NCBI GenBank assembly: GCA_038318895.1
Contig: JBBQCS010000043.1
Coordinates: 1 to 24,819, forward strand
Source: UBA11222 sp030652895
Lineage (GTDB): Bacteria; Pseudomonadota; Alphaproteobacteria; UBA11222
DNA: 24,819 bases
Reading direction: 5' to 3'
Both the position numbers and the translations under genes were made by a program. Shown one piece after another: positions 1 to 8,100 of the stretch (its first letter is position 1; every line of letters starts with the position of its first letter). The notes under the pieces were generated by a model. It ran no database searches. It saw only the letters and a program-made list of their open reading frames with translations, and had not been told where the DNA came from.

Positions 1-756
1 CAGAAGATGCGTCTGCTGGAACATCCGCGCCTGGGGAAAATCCTGACTCTGGATGACGTTACGCAGACGACGGAAAAAGACGAGTTCATCTATCACGAAA
101 TGATGACCCATGTGCCGATTCTGGCGCATGGGGCCGTTCGCCGTGTGCTGATTATTGGCGGCGGTGATGGGGGGATTCTGGAAGAGGTGTTGAAGCATCC
201 CGGTATCGAAAAAGCCACGATGGTGGAAATCGATGCAGGCGTCGTTGAGTTTTCCAAGCGCTATTTGAGTGAAATCTGCAAGGATGCGTTTGAAGATCCG
301 CGTACGGATCTTATCATTGGCGATGGCTATGCCTTTGTTGGCGAGAGCCCCGATAAATATGATGTGGTTATTGTGGATTCGACGGACCCCGAAGGGCCCG
401 GCGAAATCCTGTTCACGCGTGAATTTTATAAACGTTGCAAGGACCGGCTTAATGCTGGCGGGGTTCTGGTTACCCAAAATGGCGTACCGTTCATGCAGGC
501 TGCCGAGCTGCGCAGCTCCGCAGCCCATATGCGGAATTTTTTCGCGGATGTAAGCTGCTATCTGGCTACTATTCCGACCTATGTAGGGGGCGCGATGGCG
601 ATGGGGTGGGCCACCGACAACCCCGATCTGCGCAAGGTAACAGTGGAAACTCTGGAGGCGCGCTTTACGCCGCTGACGCTCAACAGCCGCTATTACACCC
701 CAGAAGTTCACAAAGGCGCCTTTGCGCTGCCTCCGTATGTGAGTGAACTTCTTTAG
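1..756 (+). CDS. speE: Spermidine synthase (polyamine aminopropyltransferase), 5' truncated by window edge
   Basis: Transfers an aminopropyl group from decarboxylated S-adenosylmethionine to putrescine to make spermidine in the cytosol. The frame is open from base 1, and the first visible ATG (base 7) lies inside the conserved N-terminal domain, so the real start is off the window; family members have roughly 30-40 more residues. Counting from that ATG, the protein shows the QTTEKDEFIYHEMM active-site segment (about residues 20-33), the GGGDGG decarboxy-SAM loop (51-56), an acidic VEID strand end, GDGYAFV, and the catalytic VDSTDPEGP loop. It ends with TAG at 754-756, which overlaps by 4 bases the stop codon of the convergent fdsD gene. 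The family call is secure; preference for spermidine over another polyamine is inferred. Confidence 0.93.
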   Translation, partial: QKMRLLEHPRLGKILTLDDVTQTTEKDEFIYHEMMTHVPILAHGAVRRVLIIGGGDGGILEEVLKHPGIEKATMVEIDAGVVEFSKRYLSEICKDAFEDPRTDLIIGDGYAFVGESPDKYDVVIVDSTDPEGPGEILFTREFYKRCKDRLNAGGVLVTQNGVPFMQAAELRSSAAHMRNFFADVSCYLATIPTYVGGAMAMGWATDNPDLRKVTVETLEARFTPLTLNSRYYTPEVHKGAFALPPYVSELL

Positions 757-980
757 GACGCGGCGGCGGCCTTTTGTTGCAATCGCTTCGCCGCAGCCAA
801 TGCGATTGCCACAAGCCCAGAACCATCCGTTTCCAGGTGTTTTATCAATTGCGCACGCATGCGCGGATCCCAGAATTGCCGCAGATGGTCTTCAACCCCT
901 GTAATGGCTTCTTCTTCCGGGTAGGATTTGAAGTACCCCGCAATCTGGTTGGCCATGTAGACAAGACGTTCGATCTCCAT
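753..980 (-). CDS. fdsD: NAD-dependent formate dehydrogenase delta subunit
   Basis: A 75-residue protein matching the small FdsD family. It starts MEIERLVYMANQIAGYF and has the characteristic HLRQFWDPRMRAQL segment at about residues 32-45. FdsD is the last gene of fds operons. It associates with the FdsGBA complex and is needed for full activity, although its exact role in cofactor handling is less clear than that of FdhD. It begins 2 bases after the fdhD stop, so it is translationally close to it and last in the minus-strand operon. No strong Shine-Dalgarno sequence is visible, and coupling to fdhD is likely. Its TAA stop lies inside the last four bases of the convergent speE gene. Confidence 0.88.
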   Translation of the reverse strand: MEIERLVYMANQIAGYFKSYPEEEAITGVEDHLRQFWDPRMRAQLIKHLETDGSGLVAIALAAAKRLQQKAAAAS

Positions 981-982
981 AA

Positions 983-1792
983 TTAAATAATCCGTTCGGG
1001 ATGTGTGTACAGATTAAACCCGTCGCCGCGGGCAAAGGCCGCAACGGTCAGGCCGCAATCCTTCGCGATCTGCACGGCAAGGGACGTTGGTGCGGAAACC
1101 GCCACCAGCACGGGGCAGCCCAGGGTAATGGTTTTTTGAGCCATTTCCATGCTGCACCGGCTGGTGATAACCACCATGCCGTCAACAGGTGAAAGCCCGG
1201 CGCAGATAATCGCGCCAATCAATTTATCCAGCGCATTGTGGCGGCCCACATCTTCGCGTACCAGCAGCAACTCGCCATCTGAATTGGCGTAACCCGCCGC
1301 ATGTACGGCGCCGGTCTGTTTGTTGAACGTCTGATGCGCGGGAAGGGCAGTGACGGCCTTGTCGACGGCCGAGGCCCTGACCGGCGGACTGCCCGGTAAA
1401 TGGGGCAGGGTGCGCATCACCTGCTCCAGATCGGTAATCCCGCAAATGCCGCAGCCGGTGCGCCCGGCCAAATTGCGTGAGCGTTCCAGTAAAAGGCCGG
1501 CGCGATCCGGCGGTATTTCGATCCCCAGGCTGATGCCCGCTCCCTTTGGGGTCTGGTCGACAGCCATTATCTCACCGGCATTTTGTACGATCCCTTCGGC
1601 GATGGAAAAACCGTAAGCAAAATCCTCCAGATCGCGGGGGCTTGCCATCATCACGGCATAGGGTTCGCAATTGTAGACAAAGGCAATGGGGGTTTCGACC
1701 GCAAGCTGATCTGCGAAACTGCTGCTGGCGCCATGATGCAGGCGGGCAACCGGCGCCCCGGTAAATGCAGATTGTTCGCTTAATTTTCCCAT
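983..1792 (-). CDS. fdhD: Formate dehydrogenase accessory sulfurtransferase FdhD
   Basis: A 269-residue FdhD-family protein. FdhD takes sulfur from a cysteine desulfurase and delivers it to the bis-MGD cofactor, which is essential for active formate dehydrogenase. The conserved loop GRTGCGICGITDL gives the redox-active cysteine pair C114 and C117, equivalent to the CxxC pair studied in E. coli FdhD. Other conserved blocks are the EDFAYGFSIAEGI segment (about residues 56-68), the VREDVGRHNALDKLIG segment and the SRCSMEMAQK segment. It sits 14 bases after fdsA and 2 bases before fdsD in the same direction. A GGAG inside the end of fdsA may serve as ribosome binding site but is distant, so the exact start is a little uncertain. 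Confidence 0.95.
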   Translation of the reverse strand: MGKLSEQSAFTGAPVARLHHGASSSFADQLAVETPIAFVYNCEPYAVMMASPRDLEDFAYGFSIAEGIVQNAGEIMAVDQTPKGAGISLGIEIPPDRAGLLLERSRNLAGRTGCGICGITDLEQVMRTLPHLPGSPPVRASAVDKAVTALPAHQTFNKQTGAVHAAGYANSDGELLLVREDVGRHNALDKLIGAIICAGLSPVDGMVVITSRCSMEMAQKTITLGCPVLVAVSAPTSLAVQIAKDCGLTVAAFARGDGFNLYTHPERII

Positions 1793-1806
1793 GACATCTG
1801 TCTGAT

Positions 1807-4644
1807 TTACTCCGCAGCCGGAGCAATGCGGTGCGAACGGTTGCGGAAGGTCTCCGCCTCAGTTTGCCACCGCGACCAGGCGTTACTGGGGCGCACTTCG
1901 ACTGCGGTCACTTTATACTCGGGGCAATTGGTCGCCCAGTCGGAATATTCCGTGGTGATGACATTGGCCGCTGATTCCGGATGATGGAAGGTGGTGTAAA
2001 CCACGCCGGGCTGCATGCGGGCGCTGACCAGCGCGGTAAGCACCGTTTCTCCCGTGCGGCTCATGACGGCAACCTTGTCGCCATCCCGGACGCCACGATT
2101 TTCTGCGTCAAACGGATGTATTTCCAGCACATCTTCAGGGTGCCACACAACATTCTCCGTGCGGCGCGACTGTGCTCCTACATTGTACTGGCTGAGAATG
2201 CGCCCTGTCGTCAGGATTAACGGAAAGCGTGGTCCCGTGCGTTCATCGGTCGGCACGAATTCGGTCATCATGAAACGGCCTTTGCCACGCGCAAAGCCGC
2301 CAATATGCATGACCGGTGTGCCGTCGGGGGCCGCGTCATTACATGGCCATTGCACACTGCCTTCGCGGTCCAGCAGATCATAGCTGACGCCGGCAAATGT
2401 CGGCGTCAGGCGCGCGATCTCATCCATGATTTCCGACGGGTGGGAATAGTCCATCGGATAGCCAAGCGCGGTGGAAAGCGCCATGGTCACTTCCCAGTCG
2501 GCCATGCCCGCCAGGGGCTTTGTGGCGCGGCGCACGCGGCTGATGCGCCGCTCTGCATTCGTGAAGGTGCCGTCTTTTTCAAGGAAGGATGCACCCGGCA
2601 AAAACACATGCGCATAACTAGCCGTTTCATTCAGGAACAGATCCTGCACCACAACACATTCCATGGCCGCCATGGCCGCCGTGACATGATGCGTGTTGGG
2701 ATCGGACTGAACAATGTCTTCGCCCTGGACATAGAGACCCATGAACGAGTTTTCCAGCGCCGCATCGAACATATTGGGAATGCGCAGGCCCGGCTCCGCA
2801 TCAAGGGGTACGCCCCAGGCCGCCTCGAACAGCGCGCGGGTCGCACCGTCCGAAACATGGCGGTACCCGGAATATTCGTGCGGGAACGATCCCATATCGC
2901 ACGCACCCTGTACATTGTTCTGTCCACGCAGCGGATTGACGCCAACCCCGGGGCGTCCCAGATTTCCGGTCGCCATGGCGAGGTTCGCCATGCCCATGAC
3001 CATGGTGGTGCCCTGGCTGTGTTCGGTAACCCCAAGCCCGTAATAGATGGCCGCATTACCGGCAGTGGCGTAAAGCCGCGCGGCCGCGCGAATTTCGCCG
3101 GCGGGCACACCAGTAAGGGGCGACATGGCTTCGGGTGAATTTTCCGGGCGCAGAATGAAATCGCGCCAGCGCTCAAACTCCGCAGTGTCGCACCTTTCGC
3201 CGACGAAATTCATGTCGATCAGCTTTTCGCTGGCGATCACATGAGACATCGCGTTGATGATGGCGACGTTCGTGCCCGGCAATAGTTGCAGATGATGGGA
3301 CGCTTCTACATGCGGCATGCGCACCAGATCAATGCGGCGCGGATCGATAACGATCAGCTTTGCCCCTTCACGCAGGCGGCGCTTCATTTGTGACGCGAAT
3401 ACCGGATGCGCGTCGGTGGGATTGGCGCCGATCACCAGAATAAGATCGGAATCCTGTACGGAATCGAAATTCTGTGTACCAGCGGAAGTTCCGAACGTAC
3501 TTTTCAGGCCATAGCCCGTCGGCGAGTGGCAGACCCGCGCGCATGTATCTACATTATTGTTGCCAAAAGCGGCGCGGATCATTTTTTGCACCAGAAACGT
3601 TTCTTCATTGGTGCAGCGTGAGCTGGTAATACCGCCGATGGCGCCTTTACCATATTTGCTCTGTATACGGCGGAACTCTGACGCCGTATGGGCAATGGCT
3701 TCATCCCACGAAACTTCCCGCCAGGGATCCTGGATGGAGGCGCGGATCATCGGGCTGGTGATGCGGTCCTTGTGGGTGGCGTAACCCCAGGCGAAACGTC
3801 CCTTGACGCAGGAATGCCCGTGATTGGCCTTGCCATCCTTGTGCGGGGTCATGCGCACGACTTTGTCGCCCTGCAGTTCGGCGACGAAAGAACAGCCTAC
3901 GCCGCAATAGGCGCACGTCGTCAGCACCTGACGTTCTGGCTGACCCATCTGGATGACGCTTTTTTCCATCAAGGTGGCGGTCGGGCAGGCCTTTACGCAG
4001 GCGCCGCAGGAAACGCATTCAGATTGCAGAAAATCCTCGTTCATGCCCGCCGAGACATGAGAGGCGAAACCGCGGCCGTCAATGGTGAGGGCAAACGTGC
4101 CCTGCTGTTCCTCGCAGGCGCGTACACAGCGAGAGCAGACAATGCATTTGGACGGGTCAAAGGTGAAATAGGGATTGGATTCGTCCTTTTCCGCATGCAG
4201 ATGATTTTCCCCCTCAAAACCATATCGCACTTCGCGCAGGCCAACCGCGCCCGCCATATCCTGCAGTTCACAGTCGCCATTGGCCGAACAGGTAAGGCAA
4301 TCCAGCGGATGATCGCTGATATACAACTCCATTACGCCGCGCCGCAGCCGGGCCAACCGGTCGGTCTGGGTCGCCACTTTCATTCCGGGTTCAACCGGCG
4401 TGGTGCACGATGCGGGCGTGCCCTTGCGCCCTTCGATTTCAACCAGGCACAGGCGGCACGACCCGAATGGTTCCAGACTGTCGGTCGCGCAAAGTTTTGG
4501 CACCTGTATGCCTGCAATGCTGGACGCGCGCATGACGGAAGTTCCTGCGGGAACAGTCACCGCAATGCCGTCCACCTCCAGCGTAACGGTCTGCGCGCCA
4601 GGTTTTGCAGGTGTTCCGAAGTCCATATCAAAGGGGGCTGCCAT
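1807..4644 (-). CDS. fdsA: NAD-dependent formate dehydrogenase alpha (catalytic) subunit
   Basis: The 945-residue molybdo/tungsto-pterin catalytic subunit that oxidises formate to CO2. Domains in order: an N-terminal 2Fe-2S ferredoxin (C52, C63, C66, C80), a NuoG-like His-Cys3 4Fe-4S site (H112, C116, C119, C125), two ferredoxin 4Fe-4S motifs (C167/170/173/177 and C210/213/216/220), the 4Fe-4S site next to the pterin (C244, C247, C251, C279), then the bis-MGD binding domains. In NNVDTCARVCHSPTGYGL, C372 is the metal ligand (selenocysteine in E. coli FdhF) and H373 the conserved histidine, so this is a cysteine-type enzyme. The AAGGAAAAGC before ATG 4644 is a good ribosome binding site. It lies 19 bases after fdsB. 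Whether Mo or W is used cannot be told from the sequence. Confidence 0.97.
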   Translation of the reverse strand: MAAPFDMDFGTPAKPGAQTVTLEVDGIAVTVPAGTSVMRASSIAGIQVPKLCATDSLEPFGSCRLCLVEIEGRKGTPASCTTPVEPGMKVATQTDRLARLRRGVMELYISDHPLDCLTCSANGDCELQDMAGAVGLREVRYGFEGENHLHAEKDESNPYFTFDPSKCIVCSRCVRACEEQQGTFALTIDGRGFASHVSAGMNEDFLQSECVSCGACVKACPTATLMEKSVIQMGQPERQVLTTCAYCGVGCSFVAELQGDKVVRMTPHKDGKANHGHSCVKGRFAWGYATHKDRITSPMIRASIQDPWREVSWDEAIAHTASEFRRIQSKYGKGAIGGITSSRCTNEETFLVQKMIRAAFGNNNVDTCARVCHSPTGYGLKSTFGTSAGTQNFDSVQDSDLILVIGANPTDAHPVFASQMKRRLREGAKLIVIDPRRIDLVRMPHVEASHHLQLLPGTNVAIINAMSHVIASEKLIDMNFVGERCDTAEFERWRDFILRPENSPEAMSPLTGVPAGEIRAAARLYATAGNAAIYYGLGVTEHSQGTTMVMGMANLAMATGNLGRPGVGVNPLRGQNNVQGACDMGSFPHEYSGYRHVSDGATRALFEAAWGVPLDAEPGLRIPNMFDAALENSFMGLYVQGEDIVQSDPNTHHVTAAMAAMECVVVQDLFLNETASYAHVFLPGASFLEKDGTFTNAERRISRVRRATKPLAGMADWEVTMALSTALGYPMDYSHPSEIMDEIARLTPTFAGVSYDLLDREGSVQWPCNDAAPDGTPVMHIGGFARGKGRFMMTEFVPTDERTGPRFPLILTTGRILSQYNVGAQSRRTENVVWHPEDVLEIHPFDAENRGVRDGDKVAVMSRTGETVLTALVSARMQPGVVYTTFHHPESAANVITTEYSDWATNCPEYKVTAVEVRPSNAWSRWQTEAETFRNRSHRIAPAAE

Positions 4645-4663
4645 CAGCTTTTCCTTATTCCAC

Positions 4664-6202
4664 TCACTCTGCGGCCGCTAAAGTTTTGCCGGCAAAATCT
4701 TCCGGAAAATGATCCAGCGCACTGAGCACGGGCATCGGCGTTAATCCGCCCAGCGCGCAAAGCGAACCATCGCGTAGCACTTCACACAGATCACGAACCA
4801 GCGCGGTGTTCCCGGCAACATTTTCGCCCTGCATGATCTTGTCCAGGGTCTCCGCTCCACGGGTCGAACCGATACGGCACGGCGTACATTTGCCACAGCT
4901 TTCGATCGCGCAAAACTCCAGCGCAAAGCGCGCCTGTTTCGCCATGTTCACCGTATCGTCGAAGACCACGACACCACCATGGCCAATCATACCGGATTTT
5001 TCGGCAAATGTCTCGTAGTCGAAAGGCGTGTCGAACAGGTGCGATGGCCAGTAGGAACCCAGCGGCCCACCGACCTGAACGGCGCGTACGGGTCTGCCGC
5101 TGGCTGTGCCGCCGCCATATTCCTCTATGATTTCGCGTAAACTCAGGCCAAAGGCGCGTTCTATCAACCCGCCCCGGCGGACATTTCCGGCCAGTTGCAC
5201 CGGCATGGTGCCGCGCGAACGTCCCATACCGAAGTCGCGGTAGAAGGCCGCGCCCTCCGCCAGGATCGTTGGCACCGCCGCCAGCGACAGCACATTGTTG
5301 ATCACGGTCGGTTTTCCGAACAAGCCCTCAATCGCGGGCAGGGGGGGCTTGGGCCGAACCTGTCCGCGCCTGCCTTCCAGGCTTTCCAGCAGGGAGGTTT
5401 CCTCGCCACAAATGTAAGCGCCTGCGCCTATGCGAATTTCCATGTCAAAACATTTGCCGCCGCCGAGAACAGCGGAACCCAGTACCCCGTCCTCGCGGGC
5501 GATCGCGATAGCCCGGTTCATTTTCGCGATGGCATGCGGATATTCGGAACGGATATAGACAAATCCTTTCGTTGCGCCCACGGCAATCCCGGCGATGACC
5601 ATGCCCTCGATCAGCAGGAACGGGTCGCCCTCCATCAGCATGCGATCGGCGAAGGTACCGCTATCGCCTTCGTCCGCATTGCAGACGATATATTTCTGTT
5701 CAGCCGTTACGGCAGCCACCGTGCGCCATTTGATGCCGGTGGGGAACCCGGCGCCGCCGCGCCCACGTAATCCGGAATCGACGACCTGCTCAATAATATC
5801 CGTACCCGTCATTTCCAGCGCATGGCGCAGGCCCTTCAGGCCGCCATGGGATTCATACTCTTGCATCGACAATGGATCGGTAATGCCGCAACGCGCGAAG
5901 GTCAGCCGTTGCTGGTTTTTCAGATACGGAATTTCCTCGACAAGGCCAAGACTTCCGGAATGTGCGGGGTCGTCAAACATCGCGGGTACATCAGCCACGT
6001 TAACGGACCCGTACCCGATGCGCCCTTTGGGGCTGGCAAACTCCACCAGCGGCTCCAGCCACAACAGGCCGCGCGATCCCGTGCGGATCAGCTTTGCATC
6101 CAGCCCGCGTTTCGCAATCTCGCCGTTGATGGCCTGCGCCACATCCTCCGCACCAACCGAAAGGGCCGCTGCATCATCGGGGACATAAATCAGTTGAGTC
6201 AT
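4664..6202 (-). CDS. fdsB: NAD-dependent formate dehydrogenase beta (diaphorase, NuoF-like) subunit
   Basis: This subunit carries FMN and a 4Fe-4S cluster and passes electrons from FdsA to NAD+. I start it at ATG 6202 (MTQLIYVPDD, 512 residues) because this ATG overlaps the fdsG stop as ATGA. The frame stays open further upstream, but that part is only fdsG read in another frame. Visible motifs are GLRGRGGAGFPTGIKW (FMN/NADH site, about 144-159), NADEGDSGTF (175-184), GAGAYICGEETSLLESLEG (259-277) and the cluster motif ESCGKCTPCRIGS with C436, C439, C442 and distal C482. The N-terminal ~100 residues resemble the extra thioredoxin-like domain of FdsB proteins and show no cluster cysteines of their own. 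Length matches the family. Confidence 0.96.
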   Translation of the reverse strand: MTQLIYVPDDAAALSVGAEDVAQAINGEIAKRGLDAKLIRTGSRGLLWLEPLVEFASPKGRIGYGSVNVADVPAMFDDPAHSGSLGLVEEIPYLKNQQRLTFARCGITDPLSMQEYESHGGLKGLRHALEMTGTDIIEQVVDSGLRGRGGAGFPTGIKWRTVAAVTAEQKYIVCNADEGDSGTFADRMLMEGDPFLLIEGMVIAGIAVGATKGFVYIRSEYPHAIAKMNRAIAIAREDGVLGSAVLGGGKCFDMEIRIGAGAYICGEETSLLESLEGRRGQVRPKPPLPAIEGLFGKPTVINNVLSLAAVPTILAEGAAFYRDFGMGRSRGTMPVQLAGNVRRGGLIERAFGLSLREIIEEYGGGTASGRPVRAVQVGGPLGSYWPSHLFDTPFDYETFAEKSGMIGHGGVVVFDDTVNMAKQARFALEFCAIESCGKCTPCRIGSTRGAETLDKIMQGENVAGNTALVRDLCEVLRDGSLCALGGLTPMPVLSALDHFPEDFAGKTLAAAE

Positions 6203-6681
6203 TTGCTCACCTGCGCCTGCGCCTTGGCCGCGTCCAGCCGCCCGAACAGTTTTCCGTCGATCAGCGCGGCGGGTGACAGGGCGCAATTGCCAAGGCAGTA
6301 AACAGCTTCAAGCGTAACCCGCCCATCCGTGCTGGTTTCGCCCAGCGTAACCCCGAATGACTTTTCAAGTTCGCCAATCAGGCGCTCCGCCCCCATGGAC
6401 TGACACGCCTCGGCGCGGCAGACCTTCACCACGTGGCGGCCTGCGGGCGCACGGCGGAAATCATGATAGAAACTGACAACCCCCTGTACCTCCGCGCGGG
6501 TCAGGTTCAGCATATCCGCGATGATCGGCAAAGCGCGCTCATCCACATAGCCGAATTGCTCGTTAATCGCGTGTAAAATTGGTAAAAGTGGGCCATCAAG
6601 CCCCTTTAATCTTTCCGCGACTTCGCGGACAGGATCAGGATTCCAGGCGGCGGCGGGTGCTTTGTGAATGGCTGTCGTCAT
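6199..6681 (-). CDS. fdsG: NAD-dependent formate dehydrogenase gamma (NuoE-like 2Fe-2S) subunit
   Basis: A 160-residue NuoE/24-kDa-type subunit holding one 2Fe-2S cluster. The four ligands are visible as VCRAEACQS (C88, C93) and CLGNCALSP (C129, C133). It is the first gene of the fds block, with its stop overlapping the fdsB start (ATGA), which indicates translational coupling. The start MTTAIHKAP lacks a strong Shine-Dalgarno sequence. The 54 bases between the upstream VOC gene stop (6736) and this start could hold a promoter, but I see no convincing -35/-10 pair. The fds genes may therefore be read through from the acyl-CoA dehydrogenase genes or driven by a promoter I cannot recognise. No fds regulator gene is next to the block. 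Confidence 0.95.
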   Translation of the reverse strand: MTTAIHKAPAAAWNPDPVREVAERLKGLDGPLLPILHAINEQFGYVDERALPIIADMLNLTRAEVQGVVSFYHDFRRAPAGRHVVKVCRAEACQSMGAERLIGELEKSFGVTLGETSTDGRVTLEAVYCLGNCALSPAALIDGKLFGRLDAAKAQAQVSK

Positions 6682-6735
6682 GGCGCGCAGTATCGGCGAT
6701 CAGCCCTTTCAACTCAATGAAGTTTTTAGCGGTTT

Positions 6736-7113
6736 TTATCTGTTTAGCAATTTTGCGAAGCTCAGTTCGTGGCCGTCCGGGTCCTTAATATGGAAATAGC
6801 GTTCGCCCCAGGCGGCGTCGCGTGGCTGGAATTCGGGTTGAAGGCCATTGGCAAGCGCGCGGTCATACATGGCATCGACGTCGGAAACATAAATTATATA
6901 GCGGCCCCATTGGCCCCAGGTTTGCGTTTCCGGTACCACCATCAGATTGAGATGGCCGCCGCCCACATGGAAACTGGTAAAGGCGCTGTCTGCGCCACCA
7001 TAGCTAAATTCAAAACCCAACGCGCAGAAGAATTTTACCGCCCGCGCCATGTCATGGGTGGCGAGGGTGATGGCGCTTATGGATTCAATATGCGGCGCGG
7101 CTTTTTGCGGCAC
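6736..7113 (-). CDS. VOC (glyoxalase/dioxygenase-fold) family protein
   Basis: A 125-residue single vicinal-oxygen-chelate domain. The pattern is ESISAITLATHDMARAVKFF (N-terminal beta-alpha unit), GGGHLNLMV, then the paired unit YIIYVSDVDAMYDRAL and the closing GERYFHIKDPDGHELSFA, the classical C-terminal VOC signature with a glutamate/histidine metal site. The start is GTG at 7113: no ATG lies early enough to preserve the first strand. It follows the LLM oxidoreductase gene by 8 bases and shares its strand, so it is probably co-transcribed. VOC proteins include glyoxalase I, extradiol dioxygenases, epimerases and drug-binding proteins; the reaction cannot be assigned here. Confidence 0.85.
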   Translation of the reverse strand: MPQKAAPHIESISAITLATHDMARAVKFFCALGFEFSYGGADSAFTSFHVGGGHLNLMVVPETQTWGQWGRYIIYVSDVDAMYDRALANGLQPEFQPRDAAWGERYFHIKDPDGHELSFAKLLNR

Positions 7114-7121
7114 AGGAGAGA

Positions 7122-8075
7122 TTACGCCGCCGCCAGTTGACCCAGCAGCGGGCGCACCTCTTTGGAGAAGCGTTCCAGTTGCGCGTCACGTTCTTCCAGC
7201 GGACCGGTGCAGTCCAGCACAAAATGCCGTACGCCTGCCGCGTGAAAATCGGCGATGCGCTTGGCGCAATCGGAAGGCGTTCCCAGCACTGCGTATTTTT
7301 TCGCGGCGGGGCGAAAATCCATGGCGTAGCGGCGTGTCAGGTGTGCCGCCGCGAGATCCAGCGCGCGCTCATAGGTGTCGTCGATGCGCATGAACACCAG
7401 ATGGCTGCTGCCGAATTTTTTGAGGTCGCGTTTGGATTCTTTTGCCGCCACTGAAATCTGCTGCAACCCATCGCGGTACATTTCAGGCGTCACCACGTAG
7501 GACATCCAGCCATCGGCCAGCCGCCCGCAGCGGGTAAGCGCGGCCTTGGAACGTCCGCCCGTCCAGATTGGCGGGCCACCTGGCGTAACCGGGCGCGGCA
7601 GCATCTGAACATCCTTGAACGGATAGAATTTGCTGTCTTCATTGCTGACCGGCTGGCCGGTCCACAATTTGCGGATGGTCTGTATGCCCTCCGTCAGACG
7701 CGCGCCGCGCTCCTTTACCGGTACGCCGCAGGCGGAATATTCATTGGGAAATTCACCGCCGACGCCGACGCCAAAAATAAATCGCCCTTCGCTGAGATGA
7801 TCGAAGGTGGCCACCAGTTTGGCAACCGTTGTCGCATGGCGTAACGGCATCAGATAAACGCCGGTACCCAGCAGCAGCCGGGAGTTGATTGCCGCCACCT
7901 GCGCGAGCTGCAATAGGGGGTCCAGCATTGGCACCGCAAAGGCGATATGATCGCCGGTCCATAGGGAGTCATAGCCCAGCCGGTCGGCAAGCGCGGAAAC
8001 GTCGCGCGCGGCCTGTGGTGTCGCCATGGTGGCGCTGAAACCAATGGTCAATTTAGTGTCGAGCGGCAAATCCAT
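7122..8075 (-). CDS. LLM-class flavin-dependent oxidoreductase
   Basis: A luciferase-like monooxygenase family TIM-barrel enzyme that uses FMN or F420. Recognisable blocks are LADRLGYDSLWTGDH, LLLGTGVYLMPLRHATTVAKLVATFDHLSEGRFIFGVGVG, and GGPPIWTGGRSKAALTRCGRLADGW, all typical of the LLM fold. I chose ATG 8075 (MDLPLDTKLTIGF, 317 residues). A GGAG stands 8 bases upstream, and the longer frame to 8162 would run into the upstream acyl-CoA dehydrogenase gene. It sits 25 bases after that gene and 8 before the VOC gene. Genes of this type often accompany acyl-CoA catabolic clusters in actinobacteria and alphaproteobacteria. Substrate and cofactor choice (FMN versus F420) cannot be settled. Confidence 0.9.
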   Translation of the reverse strand: MDLPLDTKLTIGFSATMATPQAARDVSALADRLGYDSLWTGDHIAFAVPMLDPLLQLAQVAAINSRLLLGTGVYLMPLRHATTVAKLVATFDHLSEGRFIFGVGVGGEFPNEYSACGVPVKERGARLTEGIQTIRKLWTGQPVSNEDSKFYPFKDVQMLPRPVTPGGPPIWTGGRSKAALTRCGRLADGWMSYVVTPEMYRDGLQQISVAAKESKRDLKKFGSSHLVFMRIDDTYERALDLAAAHLTRRYAMDFRPAAKKYAVLGTPSDCAKRIADFHAAGVRHFVLDCTGPLEERDAQLERFSKEVRPLLGQLAAA

Positions 8076-8100
8076 GGCGTATCTCCGTGTAGTATAGTTA

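Noticed and set aside
3688..4725. A 345-codon plus-strand open frame
   Set aside because: Antisense to the clearly recognisable, cluster-binding N-terminal half of fdsA; no motifs or ribosome binding site.
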